Assembly: GCA_029531795.1 (NCBI GenBank)
Contig: JAPEIS010000004.1
Location: forward strand, 1,240,001 to 1,304,000
DNA: 64,000 nt
Origin: Sclerotinia nivalis
Lineage: Eukaryota; Ascomycota; Leotiomycetes; Helotiales; Sclerotiniaceae
Reading direction: 5' to 3'
In this document: piece by piece, positions 11,974-22,700 of the stretch
How the letters are laid out: every line of letters begins with the position of its first letter
Numbering within the stretch: the stretch's first letter is position 1
The notes under the pieces: generated by a model
What the model was told of the DNA's origin: nothing
The model's database searches: none
What the model saw: only the letters and a program-made list of their open reading frames with translations
Program-made: the position numbers and the translations under genes

Positions 11974-12438
11974 GCCCTTTTCAATTGTTTAGACAAAATT
12001 AGTGAAAGAATTCTAGCTCAGAGGTTTAGCTTTCTAGCCGAAACTACGAATCTATTATATCATTCCCAAATGGGCAGAAGACAAAAGAAATCAGCCATCG
12101 ATACAGCAATCTTGCTCACCACCGAAATCGAAAGAAATACAAGAATCAAAAAGAAAACCTCAACCCTTTTCCTAGATGTTAAAGGGGCCTTCGATTATAT
12201 ATCCAAGAATCGACTTTTAGATATCTGCAAGAACCTCAATCTCCCAATTAATCTTATTACATGGATCTCATCATTTTTGGAAGAAAGATTACTCAAACTT
12301 TCGTTTGATGGTCAAACCGAAGCCTTTAAATCAATCAACACCGGAATCCCTCAAGGAAGTCCAATCTCACCAATCCTCTTCCTAATCTATATTCGAGATC
12401 TCTTTCAATCGAATTCGGTTGAATATCTCTTGTATATT

Positions 12439-12531
12439 GGAGGACAAGACTCAACACCTGTACGCGGTGTCCTCTACGAACCTCCAGCTCTTTTATTTAA
12501 TTATTAGAGTCTGCAGAGCTAAGTTTGAGTC
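12439..12531 (+). ncRNA. Predicted HDV-like self-cleaving ribozyme
   Basis: The double-pseudoknot layout fits by eye. P1 is GGAGGAC (12439-12445) with GTCCTCT (12469-12475), 7 bp closed by a G-U wobble. J1/2 is AA. P2 is GACTCAA (12448-12454) with TTGAGTC (12525-12531). P3 is ACC (12456-12458) with GGT (12466-12468) around a 7-nt L3, TGTACGC. P1.1 is GT (12460-12461) with AC (12476-12477). P4 lies in about 12482-12516. J4/2 is GCTAAG with candidate catalytic C12519, as in the antigenomic HDV ribozyme. P1 begins at the element's first base. HDV-like ribozymes are known at the 5' ends of some non-LTR elements. Not verified by folding or activity. Confidence 0.62.
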
Positions 12532-13221
12532 ATTTGATGGAGTCGTGGTGATTGGAAGAGGAAGAGGCACCCGATCGCGATGTTTTTTGCCTCCGAGTTG
12601 GCTGATGGCAAAGGCCAGATCTCGGTTTTTTGACAGTCGCATTATCGGATTGTGCTTTCTACAACACTACTTTTATTACGAAACAAAGGACAACACCATC
12701 ATCTACGACAATATACTACAAAATCATCTCCAAGATCCCTCTGGGGCATCGGGCGCGATTTATCAAATTCGGTTTTAAGGTTCAGACTTTACCTCCTTCG
12801 ATTCGAATCAAAACAACAACAATTTATATACTTGGAGGAGCTGTGTAGAACGACCCGAGCTAATAACGTATCTGCCATAGAATTCGGTGGAGGATATACT
12901 ACATATAGGATTGGGGCACCTTGTAGGATCAATATCCCCATGGTTTGGAGGGTTCTATGAAATCGATATTAGGCAAGGCATAACCGTTGGAAAGTTACAA
13001 ACAGGACAAAGAGTTGATGTGAAGGAAGGTTGTTTGGATTTGATTGATAGAGAGATCGGATTTGGAAAATTATGAGTATAATGCTTTGATTGGTATTTTT
13101 ATCTTTATATGCGATGCCGTATAGAGGTCGGGCTTTGCTCCCTAATATTAGTTTTCACTTCCCCCATCAAAAATATATACAAACCTGTATGCTATTTAGA
13201 TAGCACTACCTATAGCCATCT

Positions 13222-13247
13222 GTTAAGAGCTCGATTGAGCTCTTAAC
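13222..13247 (+). ncRNA. 3' stem-loop of LINE/retroposon tail
   Basis: A perfect 11 bp stem, GTTAAGAGCTC/GAGCTCTTAAC, with loop GATT lies just before the conserved CCGTCCTAGATAGTC block and the tail. The same position in the other copies holds a stem of different sequence. It is a candidate recognition element for the LINE reverse transcriptase. Confidence 0.6.
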
Positions 13248-15462
13248 CGTCCTAGATAGTCTTTGACTCAGTGTGGACGTTAATTAAATCAATCAATCAA
13301 TCAATCTCTTGTATATTGATGATATAGCTTTGATCATTCATTCCTTAAGCTGGAAAAAGAATATTATCTTTTTCGAAAAAGCAGCGAAACAGATCTATAC
13401 TCTTAATGAGAAAAACACTATTCAATTCGATTTAGCAAAAACGGAGCTAATGCACTTCTCCACCTTCAAATACACAAAAGACGCTTCAATCAAGCTCCCA
13501 AATTCTGAGATTATACAACCCTCAGTACTAGTTAGATGGCTAGGTATTTGGTTCGACCCCGGCCTCAATTTCAAACAACATATTACAATCCGAGCTACTC
13601 AAGCTAAAGCCTCTTTCTATCAAATGGCCAGATTAGCCAATACTAAGAAAGGATTTAGTCCTAAAGCTTTAAGGCAACTCTATATAGTATGTATTACCAG
13701 TATAGCTGATTACGGATCAATCATTTGATGGAAAGATCAAGCCCAATTCAAAAAGATTCTTCAATTACTCCAGAATCTCGCTCTTCGAAAGATACTAGGA
13801 GTATTCAAAACTTCTCCAATAAAACCAATAGAAGTGGAAGCTGCTTTGTGCCCTCCGGAAGTCAAATTAAATATTGGAATCAGACAATATACTTTCAGAT
13901 TATTGAAAATCTCACCTTCCCACTCTGTTAATCTAATTTCCAAAAGATTGATTGCTGAAAAAGGAGATCAGAGCTCGATAATAACCTCTCGAAGAAAACT
14001 ACCTAAACCTACTCAGCTTGAGAAGATCACAAATTCAATCGAAGAAGATGTCGATCCTTTGACTCTAGAGAAAATCGATCATTTTCACTTTCCTTTTTGA
14101 AAAAGGGATACTCTATACAAAGTCAATATCAGCAAGCTAGCAAAGGAGGATACTGCAATTGTTTATAACCTTACATTCAAATACAAATACAAGAATATCA
14201 TTACAATATATACTGATGCCTCATTTACTTTGGATGGAATTGGAATTGGAATCGGGATTGCAGTTATTCTATCGAATGGTCAGGTTTCACATCAGGAAAC
14301 CATCAATATTGGGATGAATCAGTTTGTCTATAATGATGAACTTCTTGGAGTCACTAGAGCAATCGAATATACTAGTTCCATTGTTCAACTAAGCGAAAAA
14401 TTCAAAATCTACTCAGACAATCAAGCCGGATTATACCGATTGAAAACACCCTCTGATGCTCCTGGCTAGATATGCCAAATTAGAGCAATCAAAGCTACAG
14501 AAACTCTCCTTAGAAAAGGAGCTGAAATCTCCTTTAATTGGGTTCTAGGGCATACCTCTGTTGAAGGAAACGAATTGGCTGATGCTTTGGCAAAAGAAGC
14601 TACAAAACAAAGATCATCATCAAACGAAACCAGCTTTGCTTCATTGGGAATGGATATCAAAAGGACGAAATCCGAGGAATGGAAATCCCTTCTTAATTCA
14701 TCCAAATCAGTCTATTCGAAAATATACTCCTGGAAAACTAGCTCAAAGATCGGAATTCCAGAAAACACCAAGAGAAGTTCTATTAGCGCTTTGTTTCAAT
14801 TTAAAATCGGTCACGGATACTTCAAATCCTACTTACAACGATTCGGAATCTCATCAAATGATAATTGTAGATGTGGAAAGAAAGAATCCCCAGATCATCT
14901 TCTTCTCAATTGCTCTTTATACAAATCAGCTAGAAGAATACTCAAAACAAACAATCCTACCTCTCGACTTTCTATGAAATATCTACTTCACACCAAAATA
15001 GGAATCATCAAAACCCTCGAATTTATCGAAACAACAAAAATAGCCACCAGACTATAACATCTTGCTAAGATACAAGAGGATATAGAACAAGAAAACGAAG
15101 GAGAAAAGAATGAATCAGAAGAAAATGGTTAATTGGATCAATTTGATCAATTTGGTTATTTTGATCAACTTACCCCTCTATGCAGGGTAAATCATTCCAA
15201 TTTCGAATTATATCATATTTCATTTGTTATTTTCTTTATTATATACAAAAGTATTTGTAAAGCGGGCTTTGTTCCCCAGGATTAGTTTTCATTTCCCCCA
15301 TTCAAAATTAGTAGATTGAGGTTATTTCAATCTCTTCAAATTGTACTAGCTACAGCCTAATACGGCCAGCATTTCACCAGTTGTTATTTGTTAGGAGCCT
15401 ACAAAGCTTCTAGCCGTCTTAGATAGTCTTAGACTCAGTGTAGACGTTAATTCAATCAATCA

Positions 15463-15554
15463 AGCCAGCTTACCTTCATTATGTTATCTGTTAGGGGTTC
15501 GTAAGAGCCTCTAGCCGTCTTAGATAGTCTTAGACTCAGTGTAGACGTTAATTT

Positions 15555-15585
<31 letters not shown>

Positions 15586-15586
15586 T
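15463..15586 (+). mobile_element. Solo LINE 3'-end fragment
   Basis: About 120 bp starting AGCCAGCTTACCTTC are identical or nearly so to the 3' end of the 40.6 kb LINE copy (42183-42296). It includes the stem-loop and a (TCAA)n tail. It is an extreme 5'-truncated insertion at the tail of the preceding LINE. Confidence 0.8.
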
Positions 15587-15589
15587 TAT

Positions 15590-15900
15590 AGCGATTTCCA
15601 TCACAAAATATTCTGTAATTCTGTCGGCGATTTTTCCATCGGCAAATCGGAGTTTGCAAGGGTGAAGTAAGAGTTGTATTTCGATATTGTATTTGGAAGT
15701 AAAAGAACGATCAGCAAAGGCTTCTCCAGAGTATCTATTATCAATAAGATTTATAACAATAAAGGGATTTTTATATGCAGGGAATATAATGGTTTTAACA
15801 AATAGAGATTTGCTATTCATAGAGTTGAGCTGCAATGGCTTATCTCTATCCATTCTTCGATTTACCTTCTTGCCCTTAGTATTCCTTTACGAACGATTTT
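15590..15900 (-). pseudogene. Retropepsin-like fragment of the Ty3 element
   Basis: Translation in one minus frame gives a segment with LIDNRYSGEAFADRSF and LRFADGKIADRI, typical of the aspartic protease domain between gag and RT in Ty3 elements. The catalytic D-S/T-G appears as DNRYSG, so the triad is altered. It is truncated by the LINE tail. Confidence 0.55.
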
Positions 15901-16434
15901 TCGTAGAGATTAATCTTTTCCCTATTCGGGACTTTCCTTGATTAAACTGGATATAGAGACAATCTCCTCTGGCTCGATATAGTTTTGCCATTGTACCTCA
16001 TTCAGGTATTGTTGGCTTTGTACCCAATTACCAGTATATCCTTTTCGAAATCCATTGCGATTATTATTAAACCTATTGGCGTTTCGAAAAGCCGGAACGG
16101 CAGCGTGTTGATCGAGGGCCGGATTAGTTGAGGCAGCGGTATTGCAGTTGGAAAAGGTATTAACGGGAGCTTATTTGCCAGAAAGAAGATTACCATTGAC
16201 ATCATAAATAGCATGACAATCAATCTAAAGGTAACCGATCCTACCACAACAATTGCAAGAAACCGTAGGATTAAATTTCTTTTTTTTATTTTACAAATCC
16301 TTTTTCTGTTGTTCTTTTTGTTTCATTGTATCGAGGTCTATAGGATCACCGTCAACAATAAATGCTTTATCAGAATTTTTGTTATAATACTCAGCGTCAC
16401 GAAGATTCTGATTCCAAGTAGAGAATTTCTTTTG

Positions 16435-17295
16435 TCAACCATCAACATCGTCGGTTGCGTAGGGATTCGAATCACCAATAACCAAAGTTCGAAAGGGGGC
16501 CGTAACCTTTTGTTTCATTGCATTAACAATCTCGCGATCAGATTTGTGGCAAGAGTTAGCAAGATGAGATAACGTAGAGAAGAAAGCCGAAAAGGATTCC
16601 TTTGGATCTATAGAAAGCTTGTCGAATTTGAACGAGGCTTCCCTTTCGATATCCACAGAGATATATAATTTGTCCAATTTGGCCAAAAACGAAACAGCAG
16701 AATCGAAGCAAGTGGGATCGTCAACGAATCTGGTGATATCCGTAATACACTCTTGTCGCACTTGACCATCGAGAAGACTAATAGTATGGCTAATCTTCTT
16801 TTGTTCGGAGGCAAAAAGTTGTAAGTCGATCATCCAACAGAGTTGTAAACCCAACTTCCAGGACTGATAATCCTCTTGTCGAACGAGAATATTAGATCTT
16901 TCGCTTTTAAAAACGAACGGGTCCTTCTGAGTTTGGCGGGGAGTGGTCGGTTTCTGGCTAGTGGCAACATCACCGGCGTTCAGCTGAGCTTGCTTGCCGG
17001 CTAAAGTGCAAAGAAACTCGACGTTTTCCGCTTTGAATTCCTCGATCTTATTTGTTTGAGTGGCGATATGGGTAGTTTGAATAGTAAAGCGATCTTCGAT
17101 GATAAAGAAAACATGATTCAAATAAGCAGTTTGTTCGTTAGGACCGGCAGCGAGGTTTGGCGTCACTGGAGCATCCAATTCTGCTAGGATTTGTGTAATA
17201 GTAGGCCATTGGCCGAAGACTCATTGGATTTCGGTACGAATTCCTTCGATAGAAATAGGAGTCGCACTACCAACGGATGTAGAACCGGAAGCCAT
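16435..17295 (-). pseudogene. Ty3 gag (capsid)
   Basis: The likely start is ATG 17295-17293, with one TGA near 17220. The long open part resembles fungal Ty3 capsid: FVFKSERSNILV, SWKLGLQLCWMIDL, DPTCFDSAVSFLAKLD, ESFSAFFSTLSHLA. Past the listed end the frame runs into a degenerate CCHC knuckle (near 16215-16262) with a stop inside. Expected role is the virus-like particle. The copy is dead. Confidence 0.7.
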
Positions 17296-17339
17296 TGTAA
17301 AAAGAATTACAATTGTACAAAGTAATCGATAGGGAATTT

Positions 17340-17515
17340 GCGATTGCACAAAAGCAATCAAAAACAGATACAGAAGTTTGCGAATAAATACGATCGCACA
17401 AAAGCAATCAGGGATCAGAAGCTGCGCAAAAGTAGATAAGAAACGCGACCGTACAAAAGTAGGCGAGTTACGACGGCGCGAAAGCAGTCGAAAGCAGATA
17501 CAGAAGCCTGCAGAT
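17340..17515. repeat. Degenerate short repeats in the Ty3 leader
   Basis: Variants of GCACAAAAGCAATCA (also GCGCAAAAGTAGATA, GTACAAAAGTAGGCG, GCGCGAAAGCAGTCG) and of CAGATACAGAAG recur every 25-40 bp. They lie between the LTR and the gag start. Function unknown; possibly packaging or leader structure. Confidence 0.55.
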
Positions 17516-17738
17516 GATTTGGCAAGGCCAGATTACTTCGTAAAGTGATGGAGCCTTTGAAAGGGTAGTACAAACTATCACGGTGAGGGAAAAGGCATGT
17601 GTAGGTTTGATCTATTGTTGTACTACGAGGAGGAGAAGAAGGTCAAGGAGGTGACCTGACTATATAGAAGTGAGTGTATGCATGTGTGCCTAAGGCACAC
17701 ATGATCACGTGCAGGTGAAGGGAGATGAACCCGTAACA

Positions 17739-19015
17739 CCCCTCTATCAATTTCAACGAAATACTATCATCATCGATAAGCTCCAAAAGATATAGAAAGG
17801 ATATATATAACCGAGAACGATAATAGATATTAACATTAATCTTGTCTAATGGTTTATATCCCTTAAGATGACCATATTTCGCTCGACATATCTTTTCTCT
17901 CTTCTCTAATCTCTTAGATTCTTCTTGACCAAGAGAATCAACCCTAGGCGTCCAGTATAATCCATTATCGCATTTGATATCGAAATAGAGATTCCATAGT
18001 ACAATAACAGATTTCTCATCAAGAAGATCGCTATTCGTAATCCATCGAATCATAAATTTCTTTATCAATAAACTAAATTTGTAAATTATTTTATAAAAGA
18101 TATCTTGAATATCAATAGACCTGCTATCAATCCATTTCTTCTATCTTTCATCAAGATCCTGCAATTCGTTATATATCCAATTTCGCAGAACTGTATCCTT
18201 CCTTTAGCTATCGTAATACATCAATTGAACAAAACCAGAAATATCCAATAGTTCTGTTATCAAAGGTATACCACTTAACAATACTAATACAATTCGATAA
18301 TAGACTTCATATCTACAATCATATGACAATTTCGTTTCGTTCTTGATATATTGTTGTATTTGAATATCGTAGATAGTTTTAATAGATTCTATCCTTCGAA
18401 GCTGGAATTCGTCTTTGAACAAAAGAGAGACAATACATGATTGATAAGTTAATGTTTTTCGATTTCGTTGTTGAGGTTTGGTAATATAGTGTATCCTTTG
18501 TTTATTGATAGATTGTTTACCTGGTGGTTGATATTATTATATCTTTATATGCTGAAATTTATTCAAGAATTGACTGGCAAATGATTTTGATATAGTAATA
18601 ACAAATACACATCCATTTTGGAGATGTGGTGTATAAATTGACGGATTTTTCGGCTTTTCAGATTCATCAGATTCATCCAGAGATTCATCTTCATCGTTTT
18701 GGAGAATCTTTGTATCTCTCAAAAGAGTCCGTGTACTTTCATTCAATTGATCGCCTTCATCGGTATTACGAGTACTATGTGCTTTAACCAAAATCTGATC
18801 AGGAATGCCTTTAAAGTATTGTATATGCTCGGCTTTCCAAACATTCAAAAGACTGAGGGGAGTAAGAGCAACAGTAACACCTAGTCTCTCTTTCAACCAG
18901 TGGTTTGTACTGTCAGCAGAGCAAGGGCAATCGAATTCATATGTTCTATATATCTGCTTATTGGCTGGACATTCGCTATGTATAGTATAAGCCTTCGAAT
19001 TAGCATGTATATCAG
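17739..19015 (-). pseudogene. Unrecognised gene fragment between two LTRs
   Basis: One minus frame stays open over most of 1.27 kb, with a few stops (near 18537, 18201 and 18139), at least one apparently replacing Trp. It contains a Cys-containing N-terminal part (EFDCPCSADSTNHW), an acidic Asp/Glu/Ser stretch, NPSIYTPHLQNGCVFVITIS and a long Ile/Lys-rich C-terminal half. I do not recognise the family. The 5' side is cut by the solo LTR at 19016 and the 3' side by the Ty3 LTR at 17738, in whose first bases the frame continues. Confidence 0.5.
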
Positions 19016-19408
19016 TGTTACGAGGGTTGCCGTCTAGATCATGTGGAAGTGCTCTAGGTTCTCGAGGTGATTTATAACTAGACGTCAAGCAGGGATTTAA
19101 GTAACAATAATAATGATATGTAATTCGTAACTAATAATAGAGTATACTAAATGATTGATCTTGAGTACGAAGCTCTACAGTAAGGAAATCCATCCTGGTC
19201 ATATAGACCTTCATGCTTTCTGACTCTAGAGGCTCTAATTATATTTCTTAGAGTCATCGGCTCTAGAGGCTCTAGTTAGATCCCTTAGAATCGTCACGTA
19301 ATATCACATGACCCTTAGTAGTCCTTACAGCACTTGCTATCTGGCTTTGTGAGGTCTTGGCTTTATCATGTGACGAGCTATCCTGGTGATGCGACGTCTG
19401 TCGTAACA
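19016..19408 (-). repeat. Solo LTR, TGTTACGA family (393 bp)
   Basis: It has inverted ends TGTTACGA/TCGTAACA. Read on minus, the order is a variable U3-like part, a TATATGA box, then a 200 bp conserved part ending CCCTCGTAACA, shared with copies at 26801, 31526 and 32469. Its U3 part carries repeated AGAGCC/GGCTCT words. The 5 bp flanks are ATCAG and ATATG, so the target duplication is lost or absent. Confidence 0.78.
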
Positions 19409-19714
19409 ATATGATACAAAACTGGAAACAGAATCGAGAATTTACATCTTTCTCTTTGTGCTTTTGGACCTTCAATTCTAATAATGATTAGCTCGAAACT
19501 GTATCAAATGAAATAATTCTTTATATTTCTTTGTGCTAATAAAACTATCATATGATCACACAAGAACATACTGGAATCAAGATGGCAAATAGAAAGTCTA
19601 TATAATCATGGACTTCCCCCAACCTCTCTGTTAAAGAGAGAAAAAAATAAAAGAATATTATATTAAAAACACAAATAATATAGTAACTAATAGATATACT
19701 GAAACTGGTTTTAC
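19409..19714. other. 3' flank of second NLR
   Basis: This AT-rich stretch of 306 bp includes an A-rich run near 19636-19665. The part nearest the gene matches the 3' flank of the first receptor for about 50 bp. No further gene is visible. Confidence 0.5.
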
Positions 19715-22700
19715 TTAGATAATATGAAATTTGTTTCCATTTTCAAGTTTCAAAAAGAAAATGCTACCGTTTGAAAATCCCATAGCTATAATTCCCTTAT
19801 AAAAACGTATACAAGAGAACCGATAATCTGAAGGTAACCAAAGAATATTTCGCACTTCTCCATCTGATTTTTCAACTATCCAATGGTTTGATATAGAATA
19901 TTGTTCAAAGATTGAGGATGCGACCAAACCCGAATGACCTTTGAGCGTTTGAAGCGATTCGCCTGTAACTGTATCCCAAAGCCGGATTGTCAGATCGTTA
20001 GAGCCTGAAGCTAATTTTGTACTATCTGGTGAGAAGGCAATTGACCAAACCGAATTCGAATGACCCTCGAGCGTTTGAAGCGATTCGCCTGTAACTGTAT
20101 CCCAAAGCCGGATTGTCAGATTGGTAGAGCCTGAAGCTACTTTTGTACCATCTGGTGAGAAGACAATTGACTGAACCGAACCCGAATGACCCTTGAACGT
20201 TTGAAGCGATTCGCCTGTAGCCGTATCCCAAAGCCGGATTGTCTCATCGTCAGAGCCTGAAGCTACTTTTGTACCATCTGGTGAGAAGGCAAAGGCAATT
20301 GAATGAACCCAATCCGAATGACCCTTGAGCGTTTGAAGCGATTCGCCTGTAGCCGTATCCCAAAGCCGGATTGTTTTATCGTCAGAGCCTGAAGCTACTT
20401 TTGTACCATCTAGTGAGAAGACAATTGAATGAACCGAATCCGAATGACCCTTGAGCGTTTGAAGCGATTCGCCTGTAGCCGTATCCCAAAGCCGGATTGT
20501 CTCATCGTCAGAGCCTGAAGCTACTTTTGTACCATCTGGTGAGAAGGCAATTGACTGAACCCAACCCGAATGACCCTTGAGCGTTTGAAGCGATTCGCCT
20601 GTAGCCGTATCCCAAAGCCGGATTGTCTCATTGGTAGAGCCTGAAGCTACTTTTGTACCATCTGGTGAGAAGGCAATTGAATGAACCGACTCCGAATGAC
20701 CCTTGAACGTTTGAAGCGAGTCGCTTGTAGCCGTATCCCAAAGCCGGATTGTTTCATCGGCAGAGCCTGAAGCTACTTTTGTACCATCTAGTGAGAAGGC
20801 AATTGACCAAACCGAATCCGAATGACCCTCGAGCGTTTGAAGCGATTCGCCTGTAGCCGTATCCCAAAGCCGGATTGTTTCATCGGCAGAGCCTGAAGCT
20901 ACTTTTGTACCATCTGGTGAGAAGACAATTGACTGAACCGAACCCGAATGACCCTTGAACGTTTGAAGCGATTCGCCTGTAACTGTATCCCAAAGCCGGA
21001 TTGTCTTATCGTCAGAGCCTGAAGCTACTTTTGTACCATCAGAGCCTGAAGCTACTTTTGTACTATCTGGTGAGAAGGCAATTGACCAAACCCAACCCGA
21101 ATGACCCTCGAGCGTTTGAAGCGATTCGCCTGTAACTGTATCCCAAAGCCGGATTGTTTCATCGGCAGAGCCTGAAGCTACTTTTGTACCATCTGGTGAG
21201 AAGACAATTGACCAAACCCAACTCGAATGACCCTCGAACGTTTGAAGCGATTCGCCTGTAACTGTATCCCAAAGCCGGATTGTCTTATCGGCAGAGCCTG
21301 AAGCTACTTTTGTACCATCTGGTGAGAAGGCAATTGACAAAACCGAACCCGAATGACCCTTGAACGTTTGAAGCGATTCGTCTGTAGCCGTATCCCAAAG
21401 CCGGATTGTCAGATCGATAGAGCCTGAAGCTACTTTTGTACCATCTGGTGAGAAGGCAATTGAATGAACCGAACTCGAATGATTCTCGAACGTTTGAAGC
21501 GATTCGCCTGTAGCCGTATCCCAAAGCCGGATTGTCTTATCGTTAGAGCCTGAAGCTACCTTTGTACCATCTGGTGAGAAGGCAATTGACCAAACCAAAC
21601 CCGAATGACCCTCGAGCGTTTGGAGGGCGGCACTCCAACTTGATCGTGTCCTTGATATTTTATAAATCCAACTCGGGATACATTTTTGAAATGTTTTTCG
21701 AATAATACTATTCTCTGGAGCAAAGAAAAGGGCTGAGCAATAGATTTGAAGAGGAGCTTGTTCAATTCCTACTCGGTTATAAAGGGCGAAACGTTTGGCA
21801 TCATGAATATAGGCGAAAAGTTCAGGAGCTTTTTCAACCTTTATATTTATCAGTTGAAGTTATTTGAAGCTATTTGAAGTTATTTTGACTTACCGAGATA
21901 TAATTTTCTAAAGAACTTATTGCAACAATACACCCAGAAATGTTTTCCATCAAGCTCATGACCTCCAACCAATGCAGCAAATGCTCTGTTAGAAAATTAT
22001 AGACTTTGTTATTATTTTGAACATGGTTTTCTGTTTTTGGGGGATTTCCACCCATAAAGTGATTGACCCAATAGGTACATGAATATCGTATATATGCTAA
22101 TGGATCAGGATCGGGTTGCTTGACTTTGTTAGTAGGAAAGCCTGGATGACGCAAATCGTATATGTTCTCTTTCAATATATTGCTCATTTCTATTATCGAA
22201 TTTAGAAATATCTTCTCATTTACCTTGCCGATCCCATTTGGAAATATTGTCTCAGCAGCATTTTCTAATAGGAAATCCTTTGCCGACTTATGAACGAAGA
22301 AGATACTCTGATTGCGAACGATCAGAAAGGAGCCACAAAGTTGAATGATTTCTTCCAAATAAATCTCCGATCCGATCAGACACGCCAACTCGCAGAGCGT
22401 AATAGGTCGAAAGGCTACAATTACAATAGCTATAAGCTGGAGACAGAGCTTAGTTACTCCATGCTCTTTTATATTTAGAATTTGCTGTAGCATGCGTTCG
22501 TATAAGGGATCCAACTCTCGAGGGTAATAATCTTGTAACATTGAAGTCGTGAAGAATCGAAGTTCTTCAAGATTTTGGCAGACCAAAGCCACCCAAAGGA
22601 AGGTCCCGTTCGCATTCTCTAGGAGATACGATTCAACCGTCTTTCTATTTCTTTTAATATTTTTCTTTATCCTCGCAAGCTTTTCCACCCTATCTCTTAC

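Larger units (their letters stand above)
12439..13303 (+). mobile_element. Non-autonomous LINE-tailed retroposon with ribozyme-like head
   Basis: This insertion is bounded by a 15 bp duplication, ATCTCTTGTATATTG (12425-12439 and 13304-13318), exactly within the host's YIDD codons. It ends in the same 3' block (CGGGCTTTG.., hairpin, GACTCAGTGTGGACGTTAA) and TCAA repeat tail as the LINEs. The roughly 690 bp body between head and tail has no reverse transcriptase or other recognised domain. The first about 93 nt fit an HDV-like ribozyme. A second, truncated copy of the head lies at 43160-43274. I interpret it as a complete element mobilised in trans by the LINE. Confidence 0.75.
8960..15132 (+). 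pseudogene. LINE ORF2 (endonuclease, reverse transcriptase, RNase H), interrupted
   Basis: The APE-type endonuclease comes first: LQINLNKSSQATESAL, VIQEPW, LTGDFNSHHP, then SDHLGI. Reverse transcriptase follows: KGKSPGPNGI, the segment split at 10605/11974, LFLDVKGAFDYI, GIPQGSPISPILFLIYI, and LYIDDIALI split by the second insertion, followed by LVRWLGIWFDPGLNF. RNase H (TDAS, YNDELLGV, SDNQAGL, GHTSVEGNELADALAKEA) and a C-terminal CRCGKKESPDHLLLNC zinc motif complete it. Once both insertions are ignored the frame is largely continuous, broken by about ten stops, most replacing Trp (TGA, TAG, TAA) and one replacing Gln near 14467. Confidence 0.82.
7346..15462 (+). mobile_element. Tad-like LINE, near full length, with two nested insertions
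   Basis: The order of parts is a 5' leader, ORF1 with CCHC knuckles (to 8959), ORF2 with endonuclease, reverse transcriptase and RNase H (8960-15132), a 3' UTR and a short TTCAATCAATCA tail. Two later LINE-type insertions sit inside ORF2 (10606-11973 and 12439-13303). The leader holds a perfect 11 bp inverted repeat (7346-7356 with 7363-7373). Many stops, mostly at Trp codons, show the copy is dead. The 5' boundary is approximate because the upstream relic abuts it. The 3' boundary is set by a separate LINE tail fragment at 15463. Confidence 0.8.
15587..17738 (-). mobile_element. Truncated Ty3-type LTR retrotransposon (5' LTR, gag, protease)
   Basis: On the minus strand an LTR begins TGTTACGG at 17738, with a TATATAG box near 17660 and a palindrome TGTGTGCCTAAGGCACACA. 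A leader with degenerate repeats, gag and a retropepsin-like region follow. The element is cut off at 15587 by LINE material, so pol and the 3' LTR are missing. The inner end of the LTR is not certain (about 17530). Confidence 0.7.

Noticed and set aside
12652..13075. Small proteins in the retroposon body
   Set aside because: Short overlapping frames with no domain, no bias and no match between copies.
18537..19088. Gene starting inside the solo LTR
   Set aside because: The first about 25 codons are LTR sequence repeated at 26.8 and 31.5 kb. The real gene part begins at 19015.
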